The notes beneath the pieces are model-generated. The model saw only the letters and a program-made list of their open reading frames with translations. It was not told where the DNA came from and searched no databases. From the NCBI GenBank assembly GCA_000525675.1, contig CP002190.1, forward strand, positions 806,001 to 870,000: a DNA stretch of 64,000 bases, in the 5' to 3' direction. Made by a program: the position numbers and the translations under genes. Positions 46,124-55,641 of this stretch are shown one piece after another. The first letter of the stretch is position 1; each line of letters opens with the position of its first letter. Source of the stretch: Bdellovibrio bacteriovorus W. GTDB lineage: Bacteria; Bdellovibrionota; Bdellovibrionia; Bdellovibrionales; Bdellovibrionaceae.

Positions 46124-49100
46124 ATGAAGAAGAAGGAAGTAGGAGATAAAGAATTATCTTCATTGTCACGAAGAGAACTTTTACTCTCAGCAGGGCGTTT
46201 AAGTGCGTTGGGAATTGTGACTTCAATTCTTTCTCCTCACGAGAAGGCGTTAGCCTTTCGAAACACTCTTGGCTTTTGGGGTTCTAAAAAACAAGCAGGT
46301 TTGTTTCATTGGGGAGCCCCATTTGGATCTATGATTAAGCCAACTCAGATCGATCCTAAAGAACAGTGGAGCCAGATATTCACGGCTCCTTTTAATACTT
46401 CCAAATCATTTTATGCAATTAAAACTGACGGTACTTTGTGGAGCTGGGGAGAGAATCAGTACGGACAATTGGGACTAGGGCATCGGAATGATATTTTGTC
46501 TCCAGTGCAAGTCGGTTCAAAAAAGTGGAAGACATTAGCACTTTCAGGATATGGAGCATCTGGCATTCAAGAAGATGGTAGTCTCTGGGCGTGGGGCGCT
46601 TCCGATGAGGGCGAAAATGGAGTGTTCTACGACTCTCCGACAAAAATTTTAAGTGAGTTTGCAGAAGGTTGGAAAGAGATTTGGGCCGATAGTATTGCTA
46701 CGATTGCAATAAAAACGGATGGTAGTTTGTGGATGTGGGGCTCCGGTACTTCAACCATTAGCGTGCCTCACATACCTAAGCAACTTAGTGATCAAAAGTG
46801 GTTAAAGGTTGGGGGTAATAGGGCTTCCAGCTCATTCCTCTTGGCGTTGCATGAAAACGGAAGTCTTTGGGGAATCGGATATAATAACGACGGCGTTTTT
46901 GGATCACAAAATTATATTTACAATTTGACGAAAATTAATGACGGACCTTGGGTCAACATGTCTGCTGGCGCAGGACATGTTGTCGCGCAAAAGGCTGATG
47001 GTACGTTGTGGAGCTGGGGACGAAATAATCGAGGTCAGTTAGGGGATGGTACTTACAAGGCGTCATCGTCGCCAGTGCAAGTTTCTTACACAGGTACAAT
47101 TAGAGAATTGGTTTCTACCGCAGAAAGAACCTTTGTCTTGAGTCAAGAAGGTGAGGTTTGGGGCTGGGGGAGTAACGCTGGTGCTGGATTAGGTGTTTCC
47201 CATATTGCGCCAACCCATGTTCCTAGCACAAAACCTTGGAAGATGCTGGCAGGACTTTCAACAACCACGATGGCGATTGCTCAAGATGGAACTCTTTGGG
47301 GTTGGGGATATAGTTCTTCCGGCGGACTGGGGCTTAGTTCGACATATGTTTTTGATCAAACCTTAGTCAGTGATGCGAAGTGGAAGTATGTTTCAGCTTC
47401 AAATTTAGTCTACGGTATTCAGACAGATGGTTCTTTATGGACATGGGGCTTCGGTAGCAACGGTGAGTTGGGAGATGGCGAGAAAACTATCCGGTCAAGT
47501 CCGGTGCAGATTTCCAGTGAGTCATGGAGGCTAACTTCTGTGGGGAATTACGTCGGCGTTGGCATTAAGGAAGATAATACTTTATGGGTTACAGGGGGGA
47601 ATTCTGCGGGGTCGCTTGGCTTAGGAGATACTGTTTCGAGGTCTCATTTAACACAGTTAGGTGGTGCTGAGTGGCGCACTGTCGATGTCGGCAGAGCTGG
47701 TTCGATAAATACCCATGTTCTTGCAATTAAAACGGATGGGACACTTTGGGCTTGGGGTTATAACCTCAACGGGCAAATAGGTATAGGAGTAACAGGGGCA
47801 GGCAGTAATAAAAGTTCTCCAGTACAAATTGGGAACGCTACAGATTGGGTCAAAGTACAAGGTGGTTCTACTTTTTCAGTGGCCTTAAAATCGGATAATA
47901 CACTATGGAGATGGGGGCTAGTAGGATTAGAAAATTCCAATTCTCCTGTTCAAGTTGCTGGTAGTTGGACGGATGTATCGTGTTCAGAGGCATCCGTTTT
48001 GGCAAAAAAAACAGACGGTAGTATTTGGGGGTTTGGATCTAATGCGTACGGATCTTTAGGTAATGAAAGTCTTTATTTAAATATTTCACCAAATTCACCC
48101 GTAAAAGTCCATGACGGCGAGGCTGGGCTGCTGTTCGATTGCCAAAAAGATTTAAGTTTTTTCATTAAGACGGATGGAAGCCTTTGGGCAATGGGTGATA
48201 ACTCTGCGGGGAATATGGGGATTAAGTACAATACTCCTTCGCAAACTATAGAGGGAAGTGGGTGGAAAAGTTTAAAAGCGAATCCATCAAGAGCCTTTGT
48301 GGTAAAATCTGATGGAACTCTTTGGCTTTGGGGGCACACGGGGTCATCGGGATTTTTTGCCAGCATTAATAATACTTATAGATATTTAATACAATCATCC
48401 AAAACAGAGACCGATTGGGGATCCATTGAAAACTTGAGTGAGCATATCGTTTGTGTAAAGACGGATGGTACTCGATGGCTTTGGGGAGAAGGAACGGTGG
48501 GGCAGTTGGGCAATGGCTCGTTTAGTAACTCGAATTCGCCCATTCAGCTTCAAGGAAGTGGTTGGAAGGAAGTTTCTTGTGGCAATAAATTCACCGTAGC
48601 TTTGAAGTCAGACGGGAGCCTATGGAGTTGGGGCAGTAATAGCTCGAGGTCGCTGGGGCATACTTACACGGAACCTCAATTGATCGATTCAAGTAATTGG
48701 CAAGCTGTAGCAGTCGCCTATCGCGGTGGCGCGGGAGTAAGAGTTGATGGAACTCTCTGGGTATGGGGAACGGAAGTGAATACTTCTGGTTTTCTTGGTG
48801 GCGCCGGTCGGACTAAAATGACTCGAATTGGAGCAGAAACAGACTGGCATTCGGTGCAAATCGGAGGATCTTGGACGGGCCCTGTGGCCATTTCTCAGAA
48901 GAGTGATCAAAGCCTTTGGTCTTGGGGATGGGCATCAAGCTCGGGTCTTGCTGGAGTGGCTAATGGAGGCAATCGCACAAGTTCTCCGGTGCTTATTAGT
49001 GGCCGCTGGGAAAAGTATTCCGTAAATGAGAATCACGCCATAGCAGTCAGTACGGACGGTACCCTCTGGGCCTGGGGAGTGAACAGCACTTGTCAATTAG

Positions 49101-49360
49101 GAGGAGGAGCTGTCAATGTCACTCAGTCCCAACCGATTCAGGTAAGTACTGACAAGTGGCAGTCTATCTCTGCTGGGAACTTGGCAACCATGGCAATTAA
49201 ATCGGATGGAACTTTATGGGCTTGGGGGTCTGGGATGAGTGGACGTACAGGTGTTGGTTCATCAGCCACCTTGTCGTCGCCTACTCAGATTGGTGCAGAT
49301 AGAAATTGGGATAAAGTGAGTCTTGGATATTTCATTAGCTTGGGAATTCGTAAAAAATAA
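46124..49360 (+). CDS. Tat-exported RCC1-repeat protein, first copy
   Basis: The 1,078-residue protein has an N-terminal twin-arginine signal (LSRRELLLSAGRLSALGIVTSIL). After a conserved linker [20 protein letters not shown] it carries 20 RCC1-type repeats of about 50 residues, each with the core (K/Q)xDGxLWxWGxN, filling the protein to its end (GIRKK). RCC1 repeats fold as seven-bladed propellers, so 20 repeats suggest about three. The Tat pathway would export it folded. The ATG at 46124 has AAGGGG 9 bases upstream; TTG 46121 is rejected. It starts 21 bases after the fibre stop. A ligand cannot be inferred. Confidence 0.88.
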   Translation: MKKKEVGDKELSSLSRRELLLSAGRLSALGIVTSILSPHEKALAFRNTLGFWGSKKQAGLFHWGAPFGSMIKPTQIDPKEQWSQIFTAPFNTSKSFYAIKTDGTLWSWGENQYGQLGLGHRNDILSPVQVGSKKWKTLALSGYGASGIQEDGSLWAWGASDEGENGVFYDSPTKILSEFAEGWKEIWADSIATIAIKTDGSLWMWGSGTSTISVPHIPKQLSDQKWLKVGGNRASSSFLLALHENGSLWGIGYNNDGVFGSQNYIYNLTKINDGPWVNMSAGAGHVVAQKADGTLWSWGRNNRGQLGDGTYKASSSPVQVSYTGTIRELVSTAERTFVLSQEGEVWGWGSNAGAGLGVSHIAPTHVPSTKPWKMLAGLSTTTMAIAQDGTLWGWGYSSSGGLGLSSTYVFDQTLVSDAKWKYVSASNLVYGIQTDGSLWTWGFGSNGELGDGEKTIRSSPVQISSESWRLTSVGNYVGVGIKEDNTLWVTGGNSAGSLGLGDTVSRSHLTQLGGAEWRTVDVGRAGSINTHVLAIKTDGTLWAWGYNLNGQIGIGVTGAGSNKSSPVQIGNATDWVKVQGGSTFSVALKSDNTLWRWGLVGLENSNSPVQVAGSWTDVSCSEASVLAKKTDGSIWGFGSNAYGSLGNESLYLNISPNSPVKVHDGEAGLLFDCQKDLSFFIKTDGSLWAMGDNSAGNMGIKYNTPSQTIEGSGWKSLKANPSRAFVVKSDGTLWLWGHTGSSGFFASINNTYRYLIQSSKTETDWGSIENLSEHIVCVKTDGTRWLWGEGTVGQLGNGSFSNSNSPIQLQGSGWKEVSCGNKFTVALKSDGSLWSWGSNSSRSLGHTYTEPQLIDSSNWQAVAVAYRGGAGVRVDGTLWVWGTEVNTSGFLGGAGRTKMTRIGAETDWHSVQIGGSWTGPVAISQKSDQSLWSWGWASSSGLAGVANGGNRTSSPVLISGRWEKYSVNENHAIAVSTDGTLWAWGVNSTCQLGGGAVNVTQSQPIQVSTDKWQSISAGNLATMAIKSDGTLWAWGSGMSGRTGVGSSATLSSPTQIGADRNWDKVSLGYFISLGIRKK

Positions 49361-49520
49361 TGCAACAGTTCTGATATCGTTTTTTAGTTAATTATTACTG
49401 AGGTCGCTATCCTCTCTCTTAGGGATTATTTCGTATTTCTGTCCTATTCTTCCTGGATATTATTTAATATAGTTTTTAGTGTTTTACTGAATCTGTCGAA
49501 CCGCAAGGGTGTTAGTCTTT

Positions 49521-52500
49521 ATGAAAAAGAAGCAGCTTATAAGTAATGACGAGATTGTGTCCTCAGATCGTCGAGATTTTCTTTTGTCAGCAGGACGCCT
49601 CGGCGCACTTGGAATAGCTGTGTCTATTCTCTCACCAAAAGACAAAACCCTAGCCTTTCGAAACACTTTAGGTTTTTGGAAGTCAAAAACTCAAGTGGGA
49701 TTATTCCATTGGGGCGCGCCAATCTCGGCTACTATGATAAAATCGACACTGATTGATCCTAATGATGAGTGGCATGAGGTTTTTCTTTCGACAGTGAGTA
49801 TTGCGGTAAAGTCTTCATATGCGATCAAGACGGATGGAACTTTATGGGTTTGGGGAGAAAATAAATTTGGACAGTTGGGATTGGGGCATCAAACCGATAT
49901 ATCCTCCCCCATTCAAATGGGAACCGCTAAATGGAAAAGTATAGGCGTCTCTCAACGCGGAGCCTCTGGCATTCAAGAAAATGGCAGTCTTTGGGCTTGG
50001 GGAGCTTCCGCATTTGGCGAGAATGGAATTTTTTATGACAGACCTCACCAGCTTCCCGATGGAGCTGGCGAGGGGTGGAAAGATGTTTGGGCAGATTATT
50101 TTTCAACTTTTGCCATAAAAACAGATGGTACGTTTTGGGCGTGGGGATCTGGAACTATTGTTATTCAAAGTCAGCATATACCTATCCAATTGAATGCGCA
50201 AAAATGGAAAAAAGTTACGGGAGGTAGAACCTCAACTCCTTTTATATTGGTATTGAATGAAGACGGAAGTCTTTGGGGAATGGGTATCAATAGCGATGGT
50301 ATTTTCGGGGCCGAATCCTCCTCTTCGACTCTGACTAAGATTAGTAATGGCCCTTGGATTGATGTTTCAGCGGGTGGAAAACATATTCTCGCTTTGAAAA
50401 ATGATGGGACCTTGTGGGCTTGGGGAAATAACAGTTATGGGCAGTTAGGTGATGGAACCTATGAGTCCAAATCTTCACCGGTTCAAGTCTCATTCTCCGG
50501 TAGTATTAAGAGTTTTATTTCCTCTGAAAATAGGAATTTCATTCTGACAAATAGTGGTGAGATTTGGGGTTGGGGACATAATGCTTATAACTCATTGGGT
50601 GTTGAGTATTTTTCTCCAGTATTAGTTCCGAGTGCTCGTCCTTGGAAGGTCATTGCAGGAAATTCAAGTACGACGATGGCAATAGCAACAGATGGAACCT
50701 TATGGGGTTGGGGACTTAGTAACAATGGTGGGGTGCTTGGGAAAAGTTCTACCTCTGTTTACAGTCAAACAATGATAAGCGACGCAAAATGGAAAGACAT
50801 CGCCGTAAGTCACACTGCATATGGAATTCAGACTGATGGCAGTTTGTGGACTTGGGGGTGGGGAAGCAATGGGGAACTGGGCGATGGAACAAAAGCACAT
50901 CGTTCGAGTCCTGTTCAGATATCGTCTGAGTCTTGGAGGTCCGTATCTGTTGGCACTTATGCGAACGCTGCCATTAAAGATGATAATACTTTATGGGTTA
51001 GTGGAGCGAACTCATATGGGACGTTAGGGGTGGGAGATACCAACAGTAGATCTCACCTAACACAAGTGGGTGGAGCTGAATGGCGCAGTGTGGATGTTTG
51101 TAAATCCAATACCACTTCAGCCCATATGATCGCTCTGAAAACGGATGGTTCATTGTGGACTTGGGGTAATAATATGTCGGGCCAAATGGGTGATGGCACT
51201 ACTACTAATAAAAGTTCGCCCATTCAAGTGGGGAGCGCTACCGATTGGGTAAAAGTATTAGCTGGATCGACATATTCTTTGGCGCTGAAGTCAGACAATA
51301 CATTGTGGTTTATAGGGAGTGTCGCATTAACAAGTTCTAGCACGTTTTCCAAAATTCTCGGGGAATGGACTGATATTTCTGTAGCCGCAGATAGCTTCTT
51401 AGCAAAAAAATCCGACGGGAGTATTTGGGGGGTTGGGAAGAACAACATGGGCGCCATGGGCACTACGAACCTTTACTCGACAGTTTCTATTTTTTCTCCA
51501 GTAAAAGTTCATGATGCAGAAGTTGGTTTAAAGTTTCACTGTCAGGCGGAAACAAATTTTTTTCTTAAAGCTGATGGTAGTCTATGGGGCACAGGTAGTA
51601 ATACAGAGGGAAATTTAGGGTTAAGGTACAACGAGCCGCTTAAAGTTGTTGATGGTGTCGGATGGAGGAGTGTTTCTGCATCGAGCTCTCGATCTGTCGG
51701 AGTTAAAGCCAATGGCACTTTATGGCTGTGGGGACACACTGGTCAAAATGATATTGCTCTGCCGCGAAACTCGATGCGACACCTACTACAGATTCGCCCA
51801 GAGACTGATTGGTCAAGCGTCGAAGATATTTATGAACATATAGTTTGTTTGAAAACAGATGGTAGTCGTTGGCTGTGGGGGAGTAATCTTTTTGGAGAGC
51901 TAGGAAATGGCTCTTTTGAAAACTTAAGTTCTCCTATTCAAATATCAGGAGGAGGCTGGAGTAAAATATCCAGTGGAAGGAATTTTACTCTTGCAATTAA
52001 ATCGAATGGGACCCTTTGGAGCTGGGGAGATAATACTTATGGCTCTTTGGGACAGTTACAGAAAACTCCGCTCTTAATAGATTCTAATGTTTGGAAGCAA
52101 GTTTTTTTATCATACCGCAACGGAGCCGGAGTTAGATCTAATGGAACTTTGTGGGTGTGGGGATCTGATATGAATGGAGCTGGAGCTCTTGGAGGCCCAG
52201 ACCGTGCAAGAATAAGGCAACTCGGTACACAGTCGGATTGGTCGTCAGTGCAGCTTGGTGGTGATATTAATAGACCGATTGGAGTAGCTCTTAAAGAAGA
52301 CAAGACTTTGTGGGCTTGGGGGTCGGGTGGAAGCCTTGGACAGATGGGTTTGGGCACGATAAGCAAGTCGAGCTCTCCAATGCAGATCTCTGGCTCTTGG
52401 AAAAACTTTTCAGTGGGCAAAGAACATGTTCTCGCGTTGGCTACCGATGGGACGTTATGGAGTTGGGGGGCGAATTCCTCTCGACAATTAGGTGGTGGGT

Positions 52501-52751
52501 TGACCTCTGATAAACATTCTCTACCAAATCAAGTGAACGCGCAAAACTGGAGGCAAGTTTTTGCTTCGAATGACTCATCAATGGCTATTCATGCAGAAGG
52601 TTCTTTGTGGGCTTGGGGATCTGGATTAAGTGGAGTGACGGGTTTGGGAACCTCTATGGTTTTAAGTTCTCCTACACAAATCGGATCAGATAAAAACTGG
52701 TTCACGATGGCTTTAGGTTATACTCACAGCTTAGGGATTAGAAAAAAGTAA
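49521..52751 (+). CDS. Tat-exported RCC1-repeat protein, second copy
   Basis: The 1,076-residue protein is a paralogue of the preceding one, aligned end to end: a Tat signal ([24 protein letters not shown]), the same linker [20 protein letters not shown], and 20 RCC1 repeats in the same register, including shared irregular repeats such as TLWLWGHTG and (T/S)RWLWG. This indicates tandem duplication and divergence. The ATG at 49521 has AAGGG 11 bases upstream; GTG 49509 is less likely. A 160-base gap without a terminator separates the copies. The stop TAA is followed at once by the ATG of a glycosyltransferase gene in the same frame. Confidence 0.88.
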   Translation: MKKKQLISNDEIVSSDRRDFLLSAGRLGALGIAVSILSPKDKTLAFRNTLGFWKSKTQVGLFHWGAPISATMIKSTLIDPNDEWHEVFLSTVSIAVKSSYAIKTDGTLWVWGENKFGQLGLGHQTDISSPIQMGTAKWKSIGVSQRGASGIQENGSLWAWGASAFGENGIFYDRPHQLPDGAGEGWKDVWADYFSTFAIKTDGTFWAWGSGTIVIQSQHIPIQLNAQKWKKVTGGRTSTPFILVLNEDGSLWGMGINSDGIFGAESSSSTLTKISNGPWIDVSAGGKHILALKNDGTLWAWGNNSYGQLGDGTYESKSSPVQVSFSGSIKSFISSENRNFILTNSGEIWGWGHNAYNSLGVEYFSPVLVPSARPWKVIAGNSSTTMAIATDGTLWGWGLSNNGGVLGKSSTSVYSQTMISDAKWKDIAVSHTAYGIQTDGSLWTWGWGSNGELGDGTKAHRSSPVQISSESWRSVSVGTYANAAIKDDNTLWVSGANSYGTLGVGDTNSRSHLTQVGGAEWRSVDVCKSNTTSAHMIALKTDGSLWTWGNNMSGQMGDGTTTNKSSPIQVGSATDWVKVLAGSTYSLALKSDNTLWFIGSVALTSSSTFSKILGEWTDISVAADSFLAKKSDGSIWGVGKNNMGAMGTTNLYSTVSIFSPVKVHDAEVGLKFHCQAETNFFLKADGSLWGTGSNTEGNLGLRYNEPLKVVDGVGWRSVSASSSRSVGVKANGTLWLWGHTGQNDIALPRNSMRHLLQIRPETDWSSVEDIYEHIVCLKTDGSRWLWGSNLFGELGNGSFENLSSPIQISGGGWSKISSGRNFTLAIKSNGTLWSWGDNTYGSLGQLQKTPLLIDSNVWKQVFLSYRNGAGVRSNGTLWVWGSDMNGAGALGGPDRARIRQLGTQSDWSSVQLGGDINRPIGVALKEDKTLWAWGSGGSLGQMGLGTISKSSSPMQISGSWKNFSVGKEHVLALATDGTLWSWGANSSRQLGGGLTSDKHSLPNQVNAQNWRQVFASNDSSMAIHAEGSLWAWGSGLSGVTGLGTSMVLSSPTQIGSDKNWFTMALGYTHSLGIRKK

Positions 52752-53771
52752 ATGGAAGAAAAAAGTAAAGCCGATTTAGTAAACAGCCTTTTGGACGCCC
52801 AGCTTGCCGCAGGGTTACGGGGTGATTTTGAAGAAGGTTGGCGACTGGCCAATGAATTAGAAAAAATTGCTCCCGAAGATCCACGTCCTAAATTTAATCG
52901 CGCGTGGTATGAAATGATGCGCGGAAATCTTTTGAAGGGATTTGAGCTGCTCTCTCACGGTCGTTGGATTCGTGCCTTTGGCGACCAACCCTTGCCAACA
53001 AATAAATCCATTCTTCACCCTCAAGACTCGGTCCAAAATAAGCATATTTTATTTTGTTCAGAGGGTGGTCTGGGAGATGAAATCATAAATTTTAGATTTA
53101 CGAAAGTATTAGCTGACCTAGGTGCTAAGGTGACAGTCTCTTGTGATCCAGGTTTGGTTTCGGTGTTTGCGCGCGCTCCTTGGATATCGGCGGTGGTTCA
53201 TCATCAAGCGGCCCCTTTTGTCTATCATGATCATTGGATTCCAGGAATGAGTGCCGGTCATATCCTAGGAGTTGAGTATCAGAATCTTTCGAACCAAGCT
53301 TACTTAAGTGTCGATCCAGAATACGATTTGAAGTGGCGCCAGTATTTTCAAAATTTCCCCAAGGACAAGAAGCCTCGGATTGGATTGCGGTTTAAAGGTA
53401 ACTCGCAATTTGAGCACGAACAATTTAGAAAATTCCCAGAGCATCTTCTTGTGAGTGCGGTCGGAGAGATTCCTTGGGTGAGTCTGCAACTTGGGGAGAC
53501 AGATCTTGCCATCGAAAATTGGGAAGACACCTTGGCGGTTATTAATAATTTGGATTTGATCATTACCTCTTGCACCAGTGTAGCGCACGCAGCTGCTGCT
53601 TTAGGTAAGGAGACATGGGTTGTTGTGCCTGTTTTGCCCTACTATGTATGGGCGATGCCCGGCGATAAGTCGCCGTGGTATGAAAGTGTCACTCTTTTTC
53701 GTCAAAAAACATTCGGTCAGTGGGAAGATGTATTTACGTCCATTCATTTAGCCCTTAAGAGCAAATTCTAA
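52752..53771 (+). CDS. TPR-type glycosyltransferase (GT-B, heptosyltransferase-like)
   Basis: The 339-residue cytoplasmic protein has an N-terminal TPR-like helical part (EEGWRLANELEKIAPEDPRPKFNRAWYEMMRGN) and a GT-B-like domain. The features are LFCSEGGLGDEIINFRFTKVL and the C-terminal donor-site block SCTSVAHAAAALGKETWVVVP plus DKSPWYESVTLFRQ, typical of TPR-linked GT9-like enzymes often found with surface or flagellin glycosylation. Donor and acceptor are unknown. It starts directly after the RCC1 stop (TAA ATG), so it depends on upstream translation. It converges with a paralogue, with 4 bases between stops. Confidence 0.8.
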   Translation: MEEKSKADLVNSLLDAQLAAGLRGDFEEGWRLANELEKIAPEDPRPKFNRAWYEMMRGNLLKGFELLSHGRWIRAFGDQPLPTNKSILHPQDSVQNKHILFCSEGGLGDEIINFRFTKVLADLGAKVTVSCDPGLVSVFARAPWISAVVHHQAAPFVYHDHWIPGMSAGHILGVEYQNLSNQAYLSVDPEYDLKWRQYFQNFPKDKKPRIGLRFKGNSQFEHEQFRKFPEHLLVSAVGEIPWVSLQLGETDLAIENWEDTLAVINNLDLIITSCTSVAHAAAALGKETWVVVPVLPYYVWAMPGDKSPWYESVTLFRQKTFGQWEDVFTSIHLALKSKF

Positions 53772-53775
53772 AAGG

Positions 53776-55014
53776 CTATAACGTGAGTATGAAGCTATTA
53801 AGATCTTCATGAAGATTTTTGATAGCAGCACTCCAGTCGTTAATCTCTGTCTTGCGATAAATTCTTAATTGATCGTACCATGGAGAGTCTTTACGATTGG
53901 GCTCTAACCATCTCCAGCAAGAATCAAAGCGTGAGAGCATAAAGGTAGGCTTTCCTAAAGCTGCAGCCACGTGGCAAGTCGACGTATCAATCGTCACAAC
54001 GGCATCAAGTTCTTGAATAATAGCTGCCGTATCTTCAAATGAGTTGGTCAGAGGAATTTGTTTAAGTTTTTCAAACTCAAGCCCCGCAATACTAGCAAAG
54101 TCTTTTTGTAAACTCACAGAGACCCATTTAGAGTCGTTGATCAATTCCTTAAGATCTGTAGGTAAAACACGACGGCGCGAAGAAGTCTTTTCTTCTTCGG
54201 GGTGCTGGCTGCTCGAACCTGACCAAACAAATCCGACCTTCTTTTGAATTGTGGGAAGGCGTTCATTCATAATCTTTTGAGCCAGAGCTTTTCTTTCAGA
54301 AGAGACAGAAAGATAGCCTTTAGCAAAGGGAATAGAGTCAATTTCTGTTTTAAAAACACGCGGTAGGCTCATCAAGGAAATTTGTGCTTTTAAATTAAAG
54401 GCGTTTAACTGAGGATTTGTCTTGAGGGTTCTTTTGCCTTTAGAGTCGGTTGCGGGAATTAGTCCCTCTTCGTAGGTAAAAACATAATCTGAAATATCGG
54501 ATGATATATATAGACTTTTTAAAGCTTGAGGGACAACGAAGACCGTCTTCCAGTTTCTCTTGCGGATCAGGGGTAAGTATCGCGCAAACTGTACGGAGTC
54601 TCCTAAGCCCTGCTCAGAGCATACCAGAATAAACTCGCCCTGTCCGTCTTCACCGGTCCATAAAGGGATCGTGCCTTCGAGGTGGGCAATATTGTCCATT
54701 TTATGAAATCTGGATTCCAAAAGATTGAAGCCTTGAATCCAATTTCCTTTTCGAATCAGTAAATGGGCAAGAAGATCTCTTGCTTCATGAAAGTCAGGAT
54801 GGAGTTGGAGAGCTTGCTCGCAATAATTTTGCGTTTCTGCGAAACGCGCTTGAGCGTTCATAAGTATAGCTAAGTTTAGAAGAATCTGCGGATGGGGTCC
54901 AAAGCGGGTGTTGGCTTCCTCCATGATTTTTTGCGCATCATCGTAGCGATCCTGGAGAAAAAAGAAACCTCCCAAAGACATCATTCCTTCAAGATTCAGA
55001 TGGTCATAACTCAT
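53776..55014 (-). CDS. TPR-type glycosyltransferase, convergent paralogue
   Basis: The 412-residue protein has three or four TPR units (MMSLGGFFFLQDRYDDAQKIMEEANTRFGPHPQ, LNLAILMNAQARFAETQNYCEQALQLHPDFHEA) and then the same GT-B domain as its neighbour: LVCSEQGLGDSVQFARYLPLI, VDTSTCH-like block TIDTSTCHVAAALGKPTFML, and KDSPWYDQLRIYRK. AGGAG lies before the ATG. It is read towards the first glycosyltransferase and ends 4 bases from it, without a terminator. The pair probably serves the same surface structure. Confidence 0.8.
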   Translation of the reverse strand: MSYDHLNLEGMMSLGGFFFLQDRYDDAQKIMEEANTRFGPHPQILLNLAILMNAQARFAETQNYCEQALQLHPDFHEARDLLAHLLIRKGNWIQGFNLLESRFHKMDNIAHLEGTIPLWTGEDGQGEFILVCSEQGLGDSVQFARYLPLIRKRNWKTVFVVPQALKSLYISSDISDYVFTYEEGLIPATDSKGKRTLKTNPQLNAFNLKAQISLMSLPRVFKTEIDSIPFAKGYLSVSSERKALAQKIMNERLPTIQKKVGFVWSGSSSQHPEEEKTSSRRRVLPTDLKELINDSKWVSVSLQKDFASIAGLEFEKLKQIPLTNSFEDTAAIIQELDAVVTIDTSTCHVAAALGKPTFMLSRFDSCWRWLEPNRKDSPWYDQLRIYRKTEINDWSAAIKNLHEDLNSFILTL

Positions 55015-55125
55015 GGTGAGACTCCTAATAATTCTTAAGAGCTTTATAGTAAATTCTACGGAAAAAGAATGCTACTTCTTTTCAAGAAAGTCAGAGTTAT
55101 TCAACGCCAGAGACTTTTTGCGGGA

Positions 55126-55155
55126 ATAAAAAATGCCCCAGAAGAAGGGGCATTG
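55126..55155 (-). terminator. Rho-independent terminator of the A-type carrier gene
   Basis: On the minus strand the stem AATGCCCC / GGGGCATT (55132-55139 with 55147-55154) is followed by a T run. Confidence 0.88.
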
Positions 55156-55187
55156 AAGAAATAAAAATAGGGTCGATTAAATACTAC

Positions 55188-55514
55188 TTAAACGTTAAAG
55201 CTAGAACCACAACCACAATGCTTAGATGCATTCGGATTGTTGAAAACAAAACCTTTACCGTTAAGTCCGCCGGAATAATCCAACGTCATTCCTAAGATGT
55301 AGAGCATACTCTGATTGTCGACGGCAATTTTTTGACCGAAGGATTCAAAAAACTTATCGCCCTCTTTAGCTTCTGTTTCAAAGTTCATCTTGTATGAAAG
55401 ACCTGAGCAGCCACCTTTTTTTACTTCAACACGTAAAAAAGCAGCGTCTTCTTTTCCTTCTTCTTTTTTCAAAGAAGCTAGTTTTTCAGCAGCAGATTCA
55501 GAAATTTGTACCAT
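55188..55514 (-). CDS. A-type iron-sulfur carrier (IscA/ErpA/SufA family)
   Basis: The 108-residue protein delivers Fe-S clusters to apo-enzymes. The three conserved cysteines are present: KKGGCSGLSYKM and the C-terminal HCGCGSSFNV. LDYSGGLNGKGFVFNNPNA is the family core. GAGGTG lies 5 bases before the ATG. It follows the cysteine desulfurase gene on the same strand with 127 bases between and has its own terminator. ErpA, IscA and SufA cannot be told apart by eye. Confidence 0.94.
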   Translation of the reverse strand: MVQISESAAEKLASLKKEEGKEDAAFLRVEVKKGGCSGLSYKMNFETEAKEGDKFFESFGQKIAVDNQSMLYILGMTLDYSGGLNGKGFVFNNPNASKHCGCGSSFNV

Positions 55515-55641
55515 CAGTCACCTCGGTCGTTTCAGATTCAGCAGGCATTATAGCACAAAAGATCCCCAATGTGGAGAACTTGAGTAAAGCCTTGGTGAAG
55601 GCAGCGTCAAGGACCAGGGGGAGGCACCGGCTAAAATCTAA

